Assembly: GCF_002483225.1 (NCBI RefSeq)
Contig: NZ_DLHL01000042.1
Span: 62,001-126,000 of the forward strand
Reading direction: 5' to 3'
Source of the DNA: Gemmatimonas sp. UBA7669
GTDB lineage: Bacteria; Gemmatimonadota; Gemmatimonadetes; Gemmatimonadales; Gemmatimonadaceae
DNA length: 64,000 bases
Under the pieces are notes generated by a model. That model saw only the letters and a list, made by a program, of their open reading frames with translations. It made no database searches and had not been told where the DNA came from. A program made the position numbers and the translations under genes. Below, piece after piece: positions 17,046 through 25,188 of this stretch; the stretch's first letter is position 1, and each line of letters opens with the position of its first letter.

Positions 17046-17594
17046 TCAGCGAATGGCCGTGGCAGGCATCATGGTGTCGACAAATGTGAACCAGGATAGT
17101 TGTGTGGCACCACTGAGCACGACCGTGGTGGCGGTTCCGCGCGCCAGGGGCAGTGAGGGCACCGTCAGGAGAACGGGGGCGCTATTGGCCGCGCGCACTT
17201 CGAGTGTGACGGTGGCCGGCAGCACGTCCACATAGTTGGCCCCCTCATTGAACTTGAGGTCGGTAAACAACTCGGTGGTGCCGTTCGCAGCGCGGACGTC
17301 CAGCATGGGCCCACCGGGCGCCGCGTGGATGACTCGCAGTCGCGCCATACCGCTGTCCGGAATCACTTCGTCATCCAGCACGCGGAGGATGCGCTTGGAC
17401 ATGTTCTCGGACATGAGCACCACGCTGTAGCGATGACCTTCCTGGAGCATTTCGTCGTCCGAGGCGATCGTCGTCGTGTCGCTGAGTGCGACATCGCGCA
17501 CGTCGAAACGGGCCATGGTGGCGTCGTCCTTTGCGCAGGCGGTCACGGCGACGACGAGGAGGGCGGAGACCGCGAGCCAATGTGTATTGCGCAT
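17046..17594 (-). CDS. DUF4397 lipoprotein
   Basis: 182 aa. The signal sequence ends in VTAC, a lipobox-like site. DUF4397 is recognised by ARLRVIHAAPGGPMLDVRA (about residue 84) and the following beta strands (GANYVDVLPATVTLEVRAA, LARGTATTVVLSG). It is probably a small beta-sandwich on the outer or inner membrane; the ligand is unknown. The gene is flanked by a terminator hairpin downstream and a long intergenic region upstream. Confidence 0.85.
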   Translation of the reverse strand: MRNTHWLAVSALLVVAVTACAKDDATMARFDVRDVALSDTTTIASDDEMLQEGHRYSVVLMSENMSKRILRVLDDEVIPDSGMARLRVIHAAPGGPMLDVRAANGTTELFTDLKFNEGANYVDVLPATVTLEVRAANSAPVLLTVPSLPLARGTATTVVLSGATQLSWFTFVDTMMPATAIR

Positions 17595-18150
17595 CTGAAT
17601 CTCGGCGTAGGGTGTTCGTGGGGAACATTCGGCGTGAACGGCCCACCATGGAGTCTTGTCGCCCCACGATCGGCAGGGAATCGATCAGACGAGTGATCCG
17701 GCGGGAACGCCCGCCGAGTTAATGCCGCGTTGCCGCAAAAAACCGCTCTTCGGAGCGATGGAAGAGTGAGCGTGGCCACTCTACACTTCCCCCTGCAGCC
17801 CACTCGTCCATGGTCATGGGCGAGACCACGCCGGGGCCGTAGGCCTACGCAAGCAGACGGGACCGCGGCAAATGCACCCAATGCCATTCTCTTCCACGGG
17901 CGGGATTCCGCAACACAGCGGACGTGGAGCTGCGCCTTCTCTCTTGACCGGACTTCGCTCATGTTCCATGTGTGGCACACCGTGGTACCCCGCCGGCTCT
18001 CGCCCGCCGGCCGATGCGTGACGACGCATGCGATGGCGGGCGTGACGGCGTGTGTGACGAACCCGATGTCGTGCCAGTGGTGGTCCTGACGTGTTGGGCG
18101 CTGCCCTGTCTGTGCCGCAGCGTGTCGTCTTCTCCAAGAGAGAACAAGCC
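17595..18150. other. 556-bp divergent intergenic region
   Basis: Lies between the divergent DUF4397 and response-regulator genes and should hold both promoters. Frames here (for example 17730-18089 on +) have no recognisable protein features, and I do not call a gene. A small hairpin CGGCGGG-aa-CGCCCGCCG lies near 17698-17716, close to an A6 run at 17738-17743. Nothing else is recognisable. Confidence 0.5.
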
Positions 18151-18867
18151 ATGGGCCCACCGGCTGCCCCCGTTGAGGATCGGCCCCCGCCGGCTTCGAC
18201 GCATCCGTCTCCCGTGTCGGTTGCCATCATCGATGACAACCGCCTGCTGCGTCGCGGCATGGTGAAGGTGCTGGCCTCGCAACCGGAGTACCGGGTCACC
18301 TGTGATGCGAGTGGCGTGGACGAAGCGCTCATCGGCCTCGCGCGTAACGCGCCCCGGTTGGTGCTGCTGGACGTGGGCCTCGCGGATGAAGACAGTGTGG
18401 AGTCCTGCGCGCGCCTGACCACGACCATCCCCTCGTCGCGTGTCATTGTCATGGGCATCGATGCCCCGCCTGAGGATTTGGCCGCCTTCATACGGGCGGG
18501 GGCCGTGGGTTTCCTCATGAAGGCGGCAACACTCGACGAAATGCTGGAGACCATGCGGCGGGTCGCGGGCGGACAGGACGCCCTGCCGAGCGCTCTCACG
18601 CACTCGCTGTTTACGCAGATCATTCAGGATGCCGGTCGCGAGAATCGGGCCATGATGGAGGACGACGTCCGGCTGACCGTGCGCGAGCGGGAGATCATGA
18701 GCCTGCTGGGTATCGGATTGAGCAACAAGGAGATTGCGGCGCGTCTCTACATTGCCGTGCACACGGTCAAGAGTCACGTGCACAACATTCTGGAGAAGCT
18801 GTCCCTGCGCTCTCGTCTGGAAATTGCGGCGTACTCACGCGGTGGAGAGCGTCAGCATGAACGCTGA
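18151..18867 (+). CDS. NarL/FixJ-type response regulator (REC + LuxR HTH)
   Basis: 238 aa. ATG 18151 has AGAGAG 8-13 nt upstream; GTG 18091 is an alternative. The receiver is complete: acidic pair Asp28-Asp29, phosphoacceptor Asp74 (VLLDVGLAD) and Lys124 (FLMKAAT). The C-terminal LuxR helix-turn-helix spans about 175-230 (LTVREREIMSLL, LSNKEIAARLYIAVHTVKSHV). It is a phosphorylation-dependent DNA-binding regulator. It opens a cassette with the small helical gene (11-bp overlap), the KaiC-like gene (4-bp overlap) and the histidine kinase at 20903. Confidence 0.93.
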   Translation: MGPPAAPVEDRPPPASTHPSPVSVAIIDDNRLLRRGMVKVLASQPEYRVTCDASGVDEALIGLARNAPRLVLLDVGLADEDSVESCARLTTTIPSSRVIVMGIDAPPEDLAAFIRAGAVGFLMKAATLDEMLETMRRVAGGQDALPSALTHSLFTQIIQDAGRENRAMMEDDVRLTVREREIMSLLGIGLSNKEIAARLYIAVHTVKSHVHNILEKLSLRSRLEIAAYSRGGERQHER

Positions 18868-19273
18868 CGACGCCCGCGCATTGATCGTCGCGCATCGTGT
18901 GTGGCACGCTGCGGCTCGGGCTGCATCACCGGGCCAGCCGGCTGGCAAGACGGCCGACGTGGTGCTCACGGCGCTCGAGTCCGGCCTGCGGCGCTGGGTC
19001 GGCGCCGAGGGCTATGCGGCGCTGCTCAATCGCTGTGTGAGCGACACGCAGCAGCGGCATCCGGTGTTGCAGGCGTTCCCCGAGTTTGCGGAACTCGATC
19101 CGGACCTGGCGCCCGATGCGCTGCACGCGGCGGTGGTCGCGCTGCTCGAGTGCATGATGCATGAACTCAGTGAAGTGGTCGGATGGGAACTTGGCATCCG
19201 GCTGCTGGAACTGAGTGTAGCGCCGCTGTTTCGTGGTCTTCCATCCGCTGAATCGCAGGAGGCCGTATCATGA
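18857..19273 (+). CDS. Small helical protein inside the KaiC-like cassette
   Basis: 138 aa from ATG 18857, overlapping the response regulator by 11 bp and the KaiC-like gene by 4 bp. Almost entirely predicted helix (RALIVAHRVWHAAARAA, VLTALESGLRRWVGAEGYAALLNRCV, LHAAVVALLECMMHELSEVVGW) with no signal peptide. No family is recognised; the tight coupling suggests a subunit or adaptor of the ATPase or regulator. The visible helices could equally be a histidine-phosphotransfer-like bundle, but no HPt motif is seen. Confidence 0.7.
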   Translation: MNADDARALIVAHRVWHAAARAASPGQPAGKTADVVLTALESGLRRWVGAEGYAALLNRCVSDTQQRHPVLQAFPEFAELDPDLAPDALHAAVVALLECMMHELSEVVGWELGIRLLELSVAPLFRGLPSAESQEAVS

Positions 19274-20757
19274 GCCGCACCGCAACACAGGACGGGTCAC
19301 CGGGTGTGGCCATGGCGCTGTTGCCAACCGGCGTCCCCGGACTGGATGACATTCTGGGCGGTGGCCTGCCGGCGTTCTCCTTCTCGCTGATTGCTGGTGG
19401 TCCCGGCAGCGGGAAGACCACGATGGCCATGCAGATGCTGTTTGCCACGTCCACGGTCGAGCGGCCCGGTCTGTTCATCACGCTGCTCGGCGAAACATCG
19501 CTCAAACTACTGCGCTACCAGCAGACCTTCGACTTCTTCGACGTCAGCGCCATCGGCACGCGGGTGCATCTGCTCAATCTCAGCGAGGAAGCGCTGGACG
19601 GCGATCTGGATGCGGTGCTGGCGCGTATCGTGCACGACGTGACGGCGCTGCGTCCCGGCATGGTGGTGGTGGATTCCTTCCGCTCCCTGGTGCAGAGCTA
19701 TCGCTCGGATGACCGGCTCTCTCGTGTGGCCGGCTTTGTGCAACGGCTTGCTCTGCACCTGACCACCTGGCACATCACGTCGGTGCTCATCGGCGAATCG
19801 CATCAGCTGGAGGCGGCCGATCCCGTCTACACGGTGGCAGATGGCATTCTGCTGCTGAGTCAGGACGTGGAGCGCAATTCGATCGTGCGGAAGCTCCAAG
19901 TGGTCAAAGCGCGCGGTCTTCGTCACCTGCCGGGCTTGCACACGCTGCGCATCACCGAAGAGGGCATACGGGCCTTCCCCCGCGCGCCGGTGCGTCTCGA
20001 TCTGCATTTGCCCGCGACGTCGCACCGACTGTCCTCGGGCATCCCAGCCCTCGACGCCATCATGGGGGGCGGCATTCCGGTGGGAGACTCGCTTGTGCTC
20101 ACCGGTCCGACCGGGTCGGGCAAGACGACCTTCGCCATGCAGTTCGTGCGGGCCGGTCTCGCCGCAGGGGAGACGGCCGTCGTCGCGATCTTTGAAGAAC
20201 GACCCGAGGTGTATCTGGCACGCGCCGACCGATTCGGGCCGGAAATCCGTGACGCGGTGGCCGCTGATCGTCTGCGCGTCATCTATCTTCGCCCGCTCGA
20301 TCTGTCGGTGGACGAAACGCTGCAGGAGATTCGCGATGCTGTGCAGACACTGAGCGCCGTGCGGGTGGTCATTGACTCCATCAATGGATTCGAGATGGCC
20401 CTCGCGCCCACGTTCCGCGCCGACTTTCGCGAATCGCTGTATCGACTCATCGGGGCGCTCACGCGGCTTGGCGTGACGATCTACTCGACGGTCGAGACGG
20501 AAGCGCTGCATGGTGGCACGCTGACGGGATACCACGTGTCGTTCCTGACGGACATCATCATCAGCCAGCGCTATCTCGAAATGGAGGGTGCGCTTCGCAA
20601 GGCATTGCTGGTGGTGAAAATGCGCGGAAGTGACCACAGTCGCGCGTTCCGCCTGTATGAGTTGTCGTCGTCGGGTGTCGACGTCGGTTCCACGCTCACG
20701 GCCTTTGATGCCGTGTCCGGTGGGCATCCGATGCGAGCGCTGCGGAGCGCGCCGTAG
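19270..20757 (+). CDS. Two-domain KaiC-like RecA ATPase
   Basis: 495 aa with two KaiC domains. Walker A motifs are GGPGSGKT (43-50) and GPTGSGKT (279-286). The catalytic glutamate pair is intact in domain 2 (IFEERPE), but domain 1 reads LLGETS, with Gly at the first position. At the KaiC autophosphorylation loop, cyanobacterial H-I-S-T-I-T-D is here H-V-S424-F425-L-T-D. The Ser is kept, the neighbouring Thr is Phe, and Thr419 aligns with the third site. It is thus a KaiC-like signalling ATPase rather than a proven clock protein; no kaiA or kaiB is nearby. It sits between a response regulator cassette and a histidine kinase. Confidence 0.92.
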   Translation: MSRTATQDGSPGVAMALLPTGVPGLDDILGGGLPAFSFSLIAGGPGSGKTTMAMQMLFATSTVERPGLFITLLGETSLKLLRYQQTFDFFDVSAIGTRVHLLNLSEEALDGDLDAVLARIVHDVTALRPGMVVVDSFRSLVQSYRSDDRLSRVAGFVQRLALHLTTWHITSVLIGESHQLEAADPVYTVADGILLLSQDVERNSIVRKLQVVKARGLRHLPGLHTLRITEEGIRAFPRAPVRLDLHLPATSHRLSSGIPALDAIMGGGIPVGDSLVLTGPTGSGKTTFAMQFVRAGLAAGETAVVAIFEERPEVYLARADRFGPEIRDAVAADRLRVIYLRPLDLSVDETLQEIRDAVQTLSAVRVVIDSINGFEMALAPTFRADFRESLYRLIGALTRLGVTIYSTVETEALHGGTLTGYHVSFLTDIIISQRYLEMEGALRKALLVVKMRGSDHSRAFRLYELSSSGVDVGSTLTAFDAVSGGHPMRALRSAP

Positions 20758-20902
20758 CGCCGTGATGGCACATGGAGGGCCCGAACGGCGAGAACCCATC
20801 CTCCGAGCGATGGTTCGATGGGAGGGTCAGCCGCCATGTTCATGACACGGGCCACCATCACTCGCGCCAGCTGAAGGTGGCGTATTTCGAATGGAGGGAA
20901 GG

Positions 20903-22459
20903 ATGACACCGAAGGCGTACGCTGTGCCTGGAAATCGCGGCACGGCCATGTCCATGGACCCGATGCTGGCGACCGATGCGTCATCGGGTGTGGTGATGCA
21001 CAACGGTCGAGTGTTCGTGGACGTCAATGCGGAAGCTCTGCGTCTGCTTGGGGCCACACATCGCGCACAAGTCATCGGCCAGCCGGTGCGGGCGACGCTC
21101 GAACGGCCGTACCTCAAGTCCGTGGCGCACCAACTGCTGCACGGCCGACCGGTCGATGGACGGCCACCTTTCGTGCGCGAGCCGGTGTACGGCTTCGATG
21201 GCCTCGTGCGTGTGGTGGAATCGCATGCCCAGCTCGTGCAGCGCGACGGCGTCGTCCTGGCCGTCCTGGTGTTTCGGGACATCGCGGATCGGCTACAGGC
21301 CGAGGGGCGTGCGCATGATGAGGCGCTGCACGCGCTGGAACTGCGGCACCTGCGCCGCACGCGTGACCTGGCGGGTGGCGTGGCCCATGAGCTCAACAAC
21401 ACACTGCAGGTCATCGTCGGGTACGCGAGTATGCTGGCGGAGCAGTCGCCCGAGTCCGAGCAACGACTCGACGCCGAGGCCGTGCTGGCAGCGGCCTCAC
21501 GGGGCGCTCTCATTGTGCAACGTCTGCTGCAGTACGCGCAGGGCGCACCGCACGCCGCCCGCCCGTCGAATCTGTGCGAGATGGCGGAACAGGCAGCGGA
21601 ACGTTTTGCGTCGGGCACCGTCGAGGTGCGGGCCGCGCGTCCTGCCATGGCCATCATGCTCGATCCGCGCCAACTGCAAATCATGCTTGATATCCTTCTG
21701 TCCAATGCAACGCGTGCTACGCGACGGGGCGGGCGCGTGCGTATTGACGTGCAGGAGGCGGTGAGCGGCGGCGGTCAAACGGCCTGCGATGGTCGGGACA
21801 TGCCCCGCGGGCGCTACGCGGTGTTGACTGTCACGGATACGGGCATCGGCATGCCGATGCCGGTTCAGGCGCAGGTCGGTGTGCCGTTCATGTCGCGCTG
21901 GCCGGTCGGCGACGGCGCCGGGTTGGGTCTGTCGGCGGTGCTCGGCATGGTCGCACAGCACGGCGGATTCCTCACCTTCAGCAGCCGTGAGGCACAGGGG
22001 TCGAGCTTCCGGCTGTGGTTTCCGTTACCCACGGCCATGCGACGCCTGGCACCCACAGACGTCAAGCAGGACGTGGTGGTCGTGGAGCATGATGCGGCGC
22101 AGCGTGATGCCCTGGCCCGTACGTTGGAGCGGGCCGGCTACACCGTGCGGGCGTGTCGTTCGGGTGAGGAGGTGCTGGCGTCGATGCGACATGGCGCGCC
22201 TCCGGCGGTGCTGCTCTGCAGTGCGCACTTGCCAGGCGGCGGCGCTGCGAAGGTGCTGCAGCAGCTCGCGGTGGCGTGGTCGCATGTCCCCGTGCTCGTG
22301 CTGGGGACCTATGGCGCGACGCTGGCGACCTCGTCGGAGAGCCCGTTGGCCGCCGTGCCTTCGCGCGACGGCGCCCCTGTACGCTGGTTGCGCGGCCCCG
22401 CACCGGATTCGGTGTTGCTGATGCATGTGCAGGATCTGCTGCTGGCGTCGGAGTCCTGA
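20903..22459 (+). CDS. PAS-type hybrid histidine kinase with degenerate receiver
   Basis: 518 aa. ATG 20903 is preferred over ATG 20891 because GGAGGG (20893-20898) precedes it. A PAS-like sensor covers about 20-130 (VVMHNGRVFVDVNAEALRLLG). The H-box GGVAHELNN has His162. The ATPase domain shows the N-box LLSNATRAT, DTGIGMP and GDGAGLGLSA. The C-terminal 120 residues are receiver-shaped (DVVVVEHDAAQRDALARTLERAGY), but the phosphoacceptor position reads LLCSAHLPG. Ser440 replaces Asp and one acidic residue is His. The kinase should be active; the receiver should not be phosphorylated. It is cytosolic, with no TM segment. Confidence 0.9.
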   Translation: MTPKAYAVPGNRGTAMSMDPMLATDASSGVVMHNGRVFVDVNAEALRLLGATHRAQVIGQPVRATLERPYLKSVAHQLLHGRPVDGRPPFVREPVYGFDGLVRVVESHAQLVQRDGVVLAVLVFRDIADRLQAEGRAHDEALHALELRHLRRTRDLAGGVAHELNNTLQVIVGYASMLAEQSPESEQRLDAEAVLAAASRGALIVQRLLQYAQGAPHAARPSNLCEMAEQAAERFASGTVEVRAARPAMAIMLDPRQLQIMLDILLSNATRATRRGGRVRIDVQEAVSGGGQTACDGRDMPRGRYAVLTVTDTGIGMPMPVQAQVGVPFMSRWPVGDGAGLGLSAVLGMVAQHGGFLTFSSREAQGSSFRLWFPLPTAMRRLAPTDVKQDVVVVEHDAAQRDALARTLERAGYTVRACRSGEEVLASMRHGAPPAVLLCSAHLPGGGAAKVLQQLAVAWSHVPVLVLGTYGATLATSSESPLAAVPSRDGAPVRWLRGPAPDSVLLMHVQDLLLASES

Positions 22460-22589
22460 CACGCTCACGCAGTGCCCGCGCGGACGTGGTCCATTCTCGC
22501 TAGAATAGCTGGAGCCTGTTGCAGCGTGGCCCAAGTCGCCGTGCTGATCTGGCGCATGGCATGGTGGCTGGCCGAAACGACGGGGCAAT

Positions 22590-22754
22590 ATGGGACTAAT
22601 CGACGGCGCATTGGGTGAGGTGGCGGGCTCACGGCTGGACCGCAAGGGTGGCGATGCACATGAACTGGTGTACACCGGTGCCAGCGCGGCGCTGAGCAGT
22701 GCGCAGCCTGCGCAGGTGATCGAACTGGGTACTCTGGCGCAGGTGGTGGTGTGA
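22590..22754 (+). pseudogene. Internally deleted yidB/DUF937 copy
   Basis: The 54-codon frame MGLIDGALGEVAGS... matches the intact YidB-family gene at 16478 at both ends. By eye 21 of 27 N-terminal residues agree, and 15 of 24 agree after parent residue 80 (TGA.SAALSSAQ...TLAQV). Parent residues of about 28-78 (about 153 bp) are missing in frame and the last 45 or so residues are gone. It is either a decayed duplicate or a new micro-protein. The stop overlaps GTG 22751 of the next frame. Confidence 0.8.
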
Positions 22755-22774
22755 GCGCGCGAGGGAACGCTGCG

Positions 22775-23575
22775 ATGATGTGGCCATGTGTCCTGGTGTG
22801 TGGTGGTCTTCTTGTGGGATCGGCGTCGATGGTTGGCGCGCAGAATCAAGAGGCCGCCCGCGGAACACTTGTTGGTGTTGTGCTCGACGCTGACGGGCGC
22901 GGCCTTGGCGACGTCGATGTGATAATGGGTCAGGACGAGCGTCGCACACGGAGTGATTCGTTGGGGCGATTCCTGCTTCGTGATTTGCCGGTTGGCCGCG
23001 CCACATTGCGCGTACGTCGCATAGGATACCGGCCGTTGGAGCAACGAATTGCGGTGCGTGCCGGGGAGCAGGATGTTGTCGTGGAGCTATTGCGTTACGC
23101 GCAGGCGATGGACACCGTGCGGGTCTTCGATCAGCACGCATGTGACCCGACGTCGCTGGCGGGTTTTGAATGTCGTCGGCGTGCCGGCGTGGGCTACTTC
23201 CGCGATGCGGGCGAGATACGTGCCCTGCGCGCCACTGATATGGCCGACCTGTTTGACGGCGTGCCGGGGATTCGTCGGCAGTTTGAACGGGACGGACCGC
23301 ATGGCGGCGAGTTTCTTCCAGTGCCAGTGACCAGCCGCTGCATGGTGCGACTGTGGAACGGGCAGCCCGAAATGGAGCGTGGTGCATCGCTGGGCAAAGG
23401 CGACGTTACGTGGAAGCCAGATCGCATCTGGCGGCCACAGGACATCGTCGCACTTGAGGTCTACGATGTGTATGCCAAGGTGCCCGAGCGATACCGCGGC
23501 GCAGCGTGGCCGGCGGACTCGCCGCAGCCCTGCGTGCTGGTGATCTATTGGACGCGGGGCGCGGCCAAGCGGTAG
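22775..23575 (+). CDS. Secreted carboxypeptidase-regulatory-like domain protein with TonB-plug-like tail
   Basis: 266 aa from ATG 22775 (GAGGG at 22761-22765); GTG 22751 is an alternative. A signal peptide ends at VGAQN. Residues of about 40-120 form a CarboxypepD-reg-like beta-sandwich (GTLVGVVLDADGRGLGDVDV, RTRSDSLGRFLLRDLPVG). The C-terminal part (RATDMADLFDGVPGIRR, CMVRLWNGQP, PQDIVALEVYDVYAKVP) resembles the plug domain of TonB-dependent receptors without the barrel. Such stand-alone proteins occur in Gemmatimonadota and Bacteroidota; their role is unclear. Confidence 0.75.
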   Translation: MMWPCVLVCGGLLVGSASMVGAQNQEAARGTLVGVVLDADGRGLGDVDVIMGQDERRTRSDSLGRFLLRDLPVGRATLRVRRIGYRPLEQRIAVRAGEQDVVVELLRYAQAMDTVRVFDQHACDPTSLAGFECRRRAGVGYFRDAGEIRALRATDMADLFDGVPGIRRQFERDGPHGGEFLPVPVTSRCMVRLWNGQPEMERGASLGKGDVTWKPDRIWRPQDIVALEVYDVYAKVPERYRGAAWPADSPQPCVLVIYWTRGAAKR

Positions 23576-23597
23576 AGGGCGTTGCTGCTATACAGCG

Positions 23598-24005
23598 CTA
23601 TGGTGCGCTCGGTGTCATCGCGATGGTGACTTCAAGTGGTCTGATATCGCCGCACCGCCTATTGCGGGTGACCGTCAGGTCGGTCCGCGTCGTGGCAGCA
23701 TAGCCCGGCGCTTCTACCTGTACGGTATATGTACCGGAGCGTTCAGAGGCTCCAAGGTAGAGTCGCTCGTTCGGCCGAGAGTAGTCGATTGTGAGTATTT
23801 CGGTGTATGCCCCTTCCGTTGCCGTGACGGTTGCCATCTGCTCGAGAGATCTTTGGGTTCTCGCGTCAACCACACGGATCCGGAGACCATGCAATGCAGC
23901 GCCTCCACAATCGCCGTTGCTGCAACCGCCGAGCCAGATTGTCAGGGCGGCCACTGCCAGGGCGCGATTCAGGCGATTGCCACGTAGTACGACGGATTGA
24001 TTCAT
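23598..24005 (-). CDS. Small lipoprotein with beta-sandwich pattern
   Basis: 135 aa. Signal sequence with lipobox LGGC (about residue 28). The mature part has strands LRIRVVDARTQRSLEQMATVTA and SGTYTVQVEAPGYAATTRTDLTV, a pattern like carboxypeptidase-regulatory or PEGA domains. Cysteines CSNGDC and NRRC could form a disulfide. It is convergent with the plug-like gene (22 bp between stops), which shares the same domain type. Confidence 0.65.
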   Translation of the reverse strand: MNQSVVLRGNRLNRALAVAALTIWLGGCSNGDCGGAALHGLRIRVVDARTQRSLEQMATVTATEGAYTEILTIDYSRPNERLYLGASERSGTYTVQVEAPGYAATTRTDLTVTRNRRCGDIRPLEVTIAMTPSAP

Positions 24006-24411
24006 GGGGGGAAGTCTTCGGGATTGGATGGGTCACTCCAGGATCCACTCGGTAATGTACCGCGACACCCGACAGCGCGTCGCGAATTCGACTCCTTCAT
24101 GCTCTGCAGATTGCATGGCTGTCACGCCATCTGCGCGCCGTAGGCGCGCTGATTGTCACGTCAGCGCAGTTCGATTCATTCATGGGCGTCAAAGTGGGAC
24201 CAGTGGCGTGACGTGGAGCACGGTTTGAAGGAAAGGTGACAGACGTGGATCCGCTTGATGCTGTACTGGGATTGCAGTTGGACGGTGCCACGATTACTCG
24301 TTACAGTATTCAGCGCCGCCTGACGATGCTCGCAATGTCTCTCTCGGCATTGCTTCTGCACGAGGATATGAACGTGAAATCACATGTTGGCTGGCTGGTC
24401 TCGTCTTCGAA
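24006..24411. other. 406-bp stretch of uncertain coding status
   Basis: Holds the promoter side of the lipoprotein gene at 24005 and a perfect 7-bp hairpin with a GTA loop (24133-24149, GCGCGCC/GGCGCGC). From 24259 the reading frame of the next entry is already open without a clear start. A different frame from ATG 24236 (MTDVDPLDAVLG) is also open. This could mean a frameshifted gene. Base composition is visibly less GC-rich than in the flanks. Confidence 0.4.
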
Positions 24412-24744
24412 ATGGCGATCAGCGGATCTCTGTTCGATCTCGTCGACAGTTCAAGTACCTACGACTGGACTTCCGGGGATGACGATACCGTTTCCATCTC
24501 TGGTGCAACGCTGCTCGGTATCCTGAGAAGCTGCCGCTTCCACACTCCCAGTCGAACGCAGGTGTCTCGATCGGGCGAATTGGTGTATTGCTTGGACGGG
24601 ACGCTGACTTCTGCGAGTTCGGCGCCCGTCGCGTACCAGTCCAGTTTCGCCACCTACTTGTCTCTCACCTACGATTTCTCGGTGACGCTGCCAAGTCTCA
24701 CGGATGTCCGCGCGCTCTGGCGGAAGAACCTCTACAATCTCTAG
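24412..24744 (+). CDS. Unrecognised protein, possibly a 5'-truncated gene
   Basis: 110 aa from ATG 24412, but the same frame is open back to 24259 and reads protein-like there (ARGYEREITCWLAGLVFE), so the true start is unclear or lost. The composition is Ser/Thr/Leu rich with alternating beta-type stretches (SSFATYLSLTYDFSVTL). The C-terminal DVRALWRKNLYNL recurs almost exactly at the end of the 48-codon frame 25189-25335, inside a duplicated block. No family is recognised. It is followed 15 bp later by a lipoprotein gene, which suggests a two-gene unit. Confidence 0.4.
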   Translation: MAISGSLFDLVDSSSTYDWTSGDDDTVSISGATLLGILRSCRFHTPSRTQVSRSGELVYCLDGTLTSASSAPVAYQSSFATYLSLTYDFSVTLPSLTDVRALWRKNLYNL

Positions 24745-25187
24745 GAGGGAGACTGGATCGTGCGTTATCTCATCCTTGGTCTGTTCGCACTGGCGGGCCT
24801 GGCCTGCTCCAAAACGGATCCGGTTGGCGGCGAAGGATTTATTTGGCCGCCAATGGCTGCGGTTGAAGGGCGCGTAGTTTCACAATCTGGCGCGGGGATC
24901 GGGAACGCCACGATTACAGTGACCGCGCTGCGCGAGAGGCCGGTACTTGACATACAGGTTGGAATAGCGGCTGACACTGACGGGTATTTCAAGTTCCTCG
25001 TTCAAGCACCCGGCGACTTCTCAGTGCCAAGCATTGACACCGCGAGTGTGCAGCTTGCAACGCAGCGTCCCGGTGCCAACTCCGCTGCGCAGATCGATAC
25101 GGTGTTGCTGCGATTCAGTCCCAGGATTGCTGGTGTACCGTCGCCAGTGGTGAACAGACTCGACGTAAGGTGGCGAGGGCAGTAAGC
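24695..25187 (+). repeat. First copy of a tandem duplication (tail plus lipoprotein gene)
   Basis: A block of about 490 bp, from GTCTCACGG at 24695 through GTGGCGAGGGCAGTAAGCCG, recurs at 25286-25777. Each contains the shared DVRALWRKN tail, the ribosome site and a 141-aa lipoprotein gene. The period is about 590 bp. Confidence 0.85.
24760..25185 (+). CDS. Lipoprotein with carboxypeptidase-regulatory-like domain, paralogue 1
   Basis: 141 aa from GTG 24760, with GGAGGG upstream (24744-24749). Lipobox GLAC at residues 13-16. The mature part has the Greek-key pattern of a CarboxypepD-reg-like fold: AAVEGRVVSQSGAGIGNATITV, then DTDGYFKF and the closing strands IDTVLLRFS and NRLDVRWRGQ. It is probably displayed on the outer membrane. 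By eye about 110 of 141 residues match paralogue 2 at 25350; divergence concentrates in residues 62-85, next to the predicted loop. Confidence 0.8.
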   Translation: MRYLILGLFALAGLACSKTDPVGGEGFIWPPMAAVEGRVVSQSGAGIGNATITVTALRERPVLDIQVGIAADTDGYFKFLVQAPGDFSVPSIDTASVQLATQRPGANSAAQIDTVLLRFSPRIAGVPSPVVNRLDVRWRGQ

Positions 25188-25188
25188 C

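Noticed and set aside
17730..18089. Open frame of 119 codons before the response regulator
   Set aside because: No ribosome site, no domain and atypical residue mix; more likely promoter DNA.
22491..22505. ATTCT-CGCT-AGAAT hairpin and TAGAAT as promoter of the yidB remnant
   Set aside because: No -35 partner found and the hairpin is only 5 bp; too weak to list.
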